Source of the DNA: Tetradesmus obliquus
Lineage: Eukaryota > Chlorophyta > Chlorophyceae > Sphaeropleales > Scenedesmaceae
Length of the DNA: 64,000 nucleotides
NCBI GenBank assembly: GCA_030272155.1
Contig: CP126192.1
Coordinates: forward strand, 4,498,501-4,562,500
Direction: 5' to 3'
Position numbers and translations under genes: made by a program. Position 1 is the stretch's first letter. Each line of letters begins with the position of its first letter. Shown here piece by piece: positions 59,575-64,000 of this stretch. The notes beneath the pieces were generated by a model. It ran no database searches. It saw only the letters and a list, made by a program, of their open reading frames with translations, and was not told the origin of the DNA.

Positions 59575-61344
59575 ATGAGTGGTCACGCCGGAGCATTGCC
59601 GCAGCAAGCAGCCTCCGCAATGACAACAGCGGAGCCCGGGATGTCAACACCGGTGAGCTGCTGTTGCTGCCCGGGCGCTCGTTGTGCTGCCATAACAATC
59701 AATCATGTGAGCAGTATATTAATAAGGATTGATCAGCTGCGCGTATATCAGCAGCACCGCGGCCGTGCTCCGCAGTTTGACCATGAAGCAGCAGCTGTCT
59801 CCCTGCAGCCACAGCTTGCTGCACTACAACACCAAGGAACGCCTTGACAGCCAAACTTGCGTGCCCAAATAATCAAAATACACTTCTTCATGCTACAAAT
59901 GCTTCTGCTGCTTGCAGGGCATGCTTGAACTGCAGCCAGAAAGCCAACAACCTTGCAGCAGCAGCAGTACGAGCCAGCAGTGCGGCTCTGGCTGCCAGCA
60001 CCACATGGAGACCAGGAGGAAAGGCAAAGCAGCCAACAAAGGTATGCTTATACTACAGCATATATTGTGCTTCACAACTAGAATAGCAGCTGCTGTGCAT
60101 CTCAGCTGTAGGTGATGGCAGCCACAGCAAGGTGCCAGGGCAGCACTTGTTGCGCGCAACTTGTGTGCACTCTGTCTACCTGAAAGGGAATGGTGCATAC
60201 AGGCCAGCATTGTCAATGACTGCCTGGTAGGTGTATGGCAAGCTGTCCACATCAGCCTGGATTGAAGCAGGCTGTACATCATAGAACAACTGCTCCAGCT
60301 TATCCTGGCACTGCTGCGGGGTCGGCTTGCCCGGCCACAAGCTGCGGCGCCATGCCTGCAGTGCCTGGCTCAGGTATGCATGCACATGCTCGACCACCTT
60401 GTGCAGATCAGGACTGAGGGGACACAGGGCAAACCTGTGGTCTTTCGACCAGATGCCGTGCTCGTCCAGCTTGGCACGCGCGTGTGCGCTGTCGTTGTCA
60501 CTGGACAACAGCCAGATGGGCTCCTCTCCTGGGTTCTGCTGCGTGTACGCCTGCCACAGCTCGTGCAGCCTCTCACGCAGATCCCGGATGCAATCCTCAT
60601 ACTCATCTGCTGTCATGCCCTTTGCTGGCTCACCCTTTCTGGTCTGCAGGCACAGGGCAGGTTGCAGGCAGCACACCACCAGCAGCAAAACCCGTGGGCA
60701 GGCCAAAGGGGTGTTTCAGCAATGAAGCCCAGCAGAGGTGGAGGCCAGGTTTAAACCACATGCTGCTTGAGAGCCATGCAGCCTACAGCAGCAGCAAGCA
60801 GTGCTTTACATGCAGGTGCAAGAACAGCAAGCATGTCAGACTGCTGGCACTGCAAACCGTGTCACGCGGGGACGCTTGCTTCAAGTGTCATGTGTGCAGC
60901 AAGAAGGGCAGCAAGTACGAGAAGCAGCTGTATGCTTTGCTGAACAGCAACGCAGCTGTCACCGCATACGCTGTGGAGGCAGTGGCTATGGGCAGGAAGA
61001 TACAGCTGCAGATACCTAACAGCAAGCAGGGGCTGTGGCTGAACAGGCACAGATGGGATGCAGTGCTGCTGCAGCCGGATAGCTTGCTGATTGAGGTGCA
61101 AGGAGAGCAGCACATAGACAAGGAGGACGGCAAGCGCAACAACAGGGGTGACACACTAGCAGACAGGCAGGCCAAGGACCAGGCATTGGCAGATGCAGCG
61201 CTGGCCGACGGTTTCAGTGTGCTGTGGCTGCACCCAGGTGCTGCAGATGATGTGCGGGGCCGCGCCAGGCGCTGGGCAGCAGCTGTGCAGGTGGCGCTGG
61301 AGCATGTTGCTGCCAAGCAGCGCCCCAAGCTGTTCAAGGCCTGA
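59575..61344 (+). CDS. Zinc-ribbon PD-(D/E)XK nuclease-like protein, copy 4
   Basis: Exons 59575-59652, 59918-60041 and 60650-61344. Product identical to copy 1. Confidence 0.75.
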
Positions 61345-62106
61345 ACTCACCCGGTAATCACAGCCGTCTCTGTCTGCTGCCATGCCGCTTGTGCCAGTGA
61401 AGAATTTGATCCACACAGGACCCAGCAGGTAGTTGACGCCAATGATGTACTTCAGCTTTGCCGCGCTGTTGTTGTAGCGGGGCACAGGTGTGCGCCAGTG
61501 CCAGTCCTCTTCACCAGCACTGAACCAGCCCATGTAGGATTCCTTGCTCAAGCAGATCACCTTCTCATCCACCCACACCACAGCAGCCTTGTCAGCTTGC
61601 AGCCGCGCCTTATTTTCTGCGCTGACGTCGATTCTGCTCTGCCTGTGTTGGTCATCCAGGTAGGCCCTGTCGCGCACAACCCCATACTTAAAGCGGGGGT
61701 CAAACTCCTTGAGGTTGTTGGTCAGGGTCTCCGGAGTGATGCCGGCGCCCGTCACGATGTTGTGCACCACCGCGCTCTCAGCAATCAGCTGCTCCGCTGA
61801 GGTGTACGGACCCTGCCTGCCGGCCAACCACCAGTTGCGGGCCTCGACATAGCAAGCAGTTACCTGCCGCTCTGTCAAAACCTTGTGGCGCCCGCTGCTG
61901 TGGGCGCAACCCTCAACCACGCCGTCGTCACCCAGGCGTGGGCCCCATATTTCAACGTATTCACCGGGGTTGCTGGGCAGGTCGTAGTGTGCAGCTTGCA
62001 GGCGCTTGCGGAACTCTGCTGTGGCGTCAACTAGATTACCAGAACTTGCCCTCCAGGCAAGGCCAGCAGTGTTTTGGTAGACTGGTGGATAGGTCATATG
62101 CTGCAT
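60176..62106 (-). CDS. DDE transposase, copy 4
   Basis: Exons 62106-61351 and 60643-60176. Product identical to copy 1. Confidence 0.88.
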
Positions 62107-62316
62107 GTATCACGCCGAACCCTAGTTAGTACTGAACCTTGGACATGTGGCGTGTTGGTGCTCATTGTGCATGGACGGGGGCAGCACTCTGAGGCGGGCA
62201 CAGTAGCGCAGCCCTGAGTTGATTGGCTACATCACATTTAAAATGCAATGCTGCGCTGCGATGCTACAGCATTAAATTGTATTTTGCCTCACTGGGTCTA
62301 GTAAAGAATCTCGCGC

Positions 62317-62977
62317 CATATATGCAGGGATGTAGCCAAGATCCCTATGCATCTATTGGCGTGCTCAATTGATGCGCTGCATGCGTGTGTGCTCTGGAAA
62401 ACGAGTTTACGTATGTCCCTCCTCGCAGTTAAAAACGGCGGGGATAGGCAGGTTTTGCTGCGGCTGCGCTGCTTCGAGTGACACATAAAAATATGGAATG
62501 TGTTTGCATGCAGCAGCAGGGCTGGCTGTGTGTTGTGTGTGGCGATCCAGGGCTGTGATGCGCTTGCCATGCCAAAGTGAACTCGTGATGCTTGCCCTGC
62601 TTGATTGAGCTGAGTGCCGAAAACATGTTTTCTGAGTATCGAGATTTTGGTTGTGTTGCTGTTGTGAGGCGTGCTGCAGCAGCAGCCCAGCTTGTTCACC
62701 TGATGCCTGCAAATAGCTCCTGTGGCCTTGCTGTGCTGCTGCGTGCTGATGAGAGCCCTGTGCCACGGGGGGGTTTCGATGCTATTGTGTGGTGCAAGTG
62801 TGGGTGTAAAACAGGCGTCACTGAGGGGTGTCACCAGCAGCAGCAGCAGGCAGCAGGTTGGCAGTGTCTGCATTGGCCCTGTTCAAGGCTTCATTGTGTG
62901 CTCAAGGTAACCACGATTATACATACGAAGCTGCGTTGGATAGTATTGCGGCCGTGCGCAACAGGCTGCATGTGAAC
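62317..62977. other. 661-bp spacer, copy 5
   Basis: Same as the first spacer. The plus-strand frame begins at 62592. Confidence 0.45.
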
Positions 62978-64000
62978 GTGTGAGATTCTTTTCTCGACCC
63001 AGTGAAGCAGCACCACTTTTGGGGCCCCGGTTTAGGGCGCAAGTTGTCAGTGTGGCACAAGCCTGTAAATTCGTGATATAATTCATGGATGCAGTTCTTC
63101 TGTATGTGCTTAACATACGTGATGCCGCTCAGCGCGACAGCCTTAATACGCACAGCTCTGCCGTGGTGAAGTTCCAGTGCAGGCAGTTTCCCTGTGGACC
63201 TCGCGATATTCGCCTCTTCGCCTGTCTGCTTCCGCCCAATTTACAATCGAAATCGAATGAGTGGTCACGCCGGAGCATTGCCGCAGCAAGCAGCCTCCGC
63301 AATGACAACAGCGGAGCCCGGGATGTCAACACCGGTGAGCTGCTGTTGCTGCCCGGGCGCTCGTTGTGCTGCCATAACAATCAATCATGTGAGCAGTATA
63401 TTAATAAGGATTGATCAGCTGCGCGTATATCAGCAGCACCGCGGCCGTGCTCCGCAGTTTGACCATGAAGCAGCAGCTGTCTCCCTGCAGCCACAGCTTG
63501 CTGCACTACAACACCAAGGAACGCCTTGACAGCCAAACTTGCGTGCCCAAATAATCAAAATACACTTCTTCATGCTACAAATGCTTCTGCTGCTTGCAGG
63601 GCATGCTTGAACTGCAGCCAGAAAGCCAACAACCTTGCAGCAGCAGCAGTACGAGCCAGCAGTGCGGCTCTGGCTGCCAGCACCACATGGAGACCAGGAG
63701 GAAAGGCAAAGCAGCCAACAAAGGTATGCTTATACTACAGCATATATTGTGCTTCACAACTAGAATAGCAGCTGCTGTGCATCTCAGCTGTAGGTGATGG
63801 CAGCCACAGCAAGGTGCCAGGGCAGCACTTGTTGCGCGCAACTTGTGTGCACTCTGTCTACCTGAAAGGGAATGGTGCATACAGGCCAGCATTGTCAATG
63901 ACTGCCTGGTAGGTGTATGGCAAGCTGTCCACATCAGCCTGGATTGAAGCAGGCTGTACATCATAGAACAACTGCTCCAGCTTATCCTGGCACTGCTGCG
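62978..64000. mobile_element. Two-gene transposon, copy 5 (runs off the window)
   Basis: Left terminal repeat 62978-63004. It includes nuclease exons 1 (63257-63334) and 2 (63600-63723), and the 3' end of transposase exon 2 from 63858. The remainder lies beyond the window, so completeness is unknown. Confidence 0.85.

Larger units (their letters stand above)
59296..62316. mobile_element. Two-gene transposon, copy 4
   Basis: Terminal repeats 59296-59322 and 62290-62316, otherwise as copy 1. Confidence 0.88.
47156..64000 (+). repeat. 3682-bp macrosatellite carrying a DNA transposon
   Basis: Head-to-tail units with an exact 3682-bp period: 47156-50837, 50838-54519, 54520-58201, 58202-61883 and 61884 to the window end, about 4.6 units. 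I noticed no base differing between units, in spacer or coding sequence. The left edge cuts inside transposase exon 1, so the array phase does not coincide with the transposon ends. Each unit is a 3021-bp transposon plus a 661-bp spacer. Such identity implies very recent amplification or strong homogenisation. Confidence 0.97.

Overview
The window looks like repeat-dense heterochromatin (a centromere or subtelomere candidate) from a green alga of the Chlorophyta. Pointers are a TGTAA signal 12 nt before the poly(A) tail of the resident LINE, which is the usual chlorophyte polyadenylation signal; GC-rich coding DNA full of CAG/CTG runs that encode Gln and Ala tracts; spliceosomal-type introns (GTGAGT, GTATGC); and an L1-type LINE clustered with its own truncated copies, as known for Zepp-type elements at green-algal centromeres. 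I see no ordinary single-copy host gene, rRNA, tRNA, telomere repeat or CRISPR array. The lineage is an inference.

Layout. (1) 1-16949: a mosaic of a 311-bp satellite and eight cassettes of LINE 3'-end pieces in both orientations, in higher-order repeats of roughly 2.4-3.3 kb. It is interrupted at 8406-9524 by a 5'-truncated LINE with a 14-bp target-site duplication (TSD). (2) 16950-25705: a full-length LINE on the minus strand (16959-25696, 9-bp TSD). ORF1 and ORF2 overlap as TAATG. ORF2 has an APE-type endonuclease, a reverse transcriptase and a C-terminal Cys/His finger, and is split over two frames. (3) 25706-47155: more cassettes, a long palindrome, then about 17.5 kb of nearly pure 311-bp (type A) and 325-328-bp (type B) monomers with recent 1898-bp and 1570-bp higher-order duplications, ending in diverged edge monomers and an old LINE 3'UTR scrap. 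(4) 47156-64000: a head-to-tail macrosatellite with a 3682-bp period, about 4.6 copies, open at the window edge.

Each 3682-bp unit holds a 3021-bp two-gene DNA transposon bounded by 27-bp imperfect terminal inverted repeats, plus a 661-bp spacer. The minus-strand gene is a 407-aa DDE transposase of the IS630/Tc1/mariner kind. The plus-strand gene is a 298-aa protein with an AT-hook-like GRPKG, a Cys-rich probable zinc ribbon and a PD-(D/E)XK-type nuclease core. The two genes interdigitate. The last exon of the nuclease-like gene fills the transposase intron with only 6 bp to spare at each end, the second transposase exon lies inside a nuclease-gene intron, and one palindromic CTGCAG appears to be the 3' splice site for both strands. 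This is the most unusual thing in the window.

How the parts relate. The LINE supplies the A-tailed fragments that dot and diversify the satellite. The satellite receives repeated LINE insertions, at least one site being hit more than once. The transposon has been captured in a tandem amplification next to this array.
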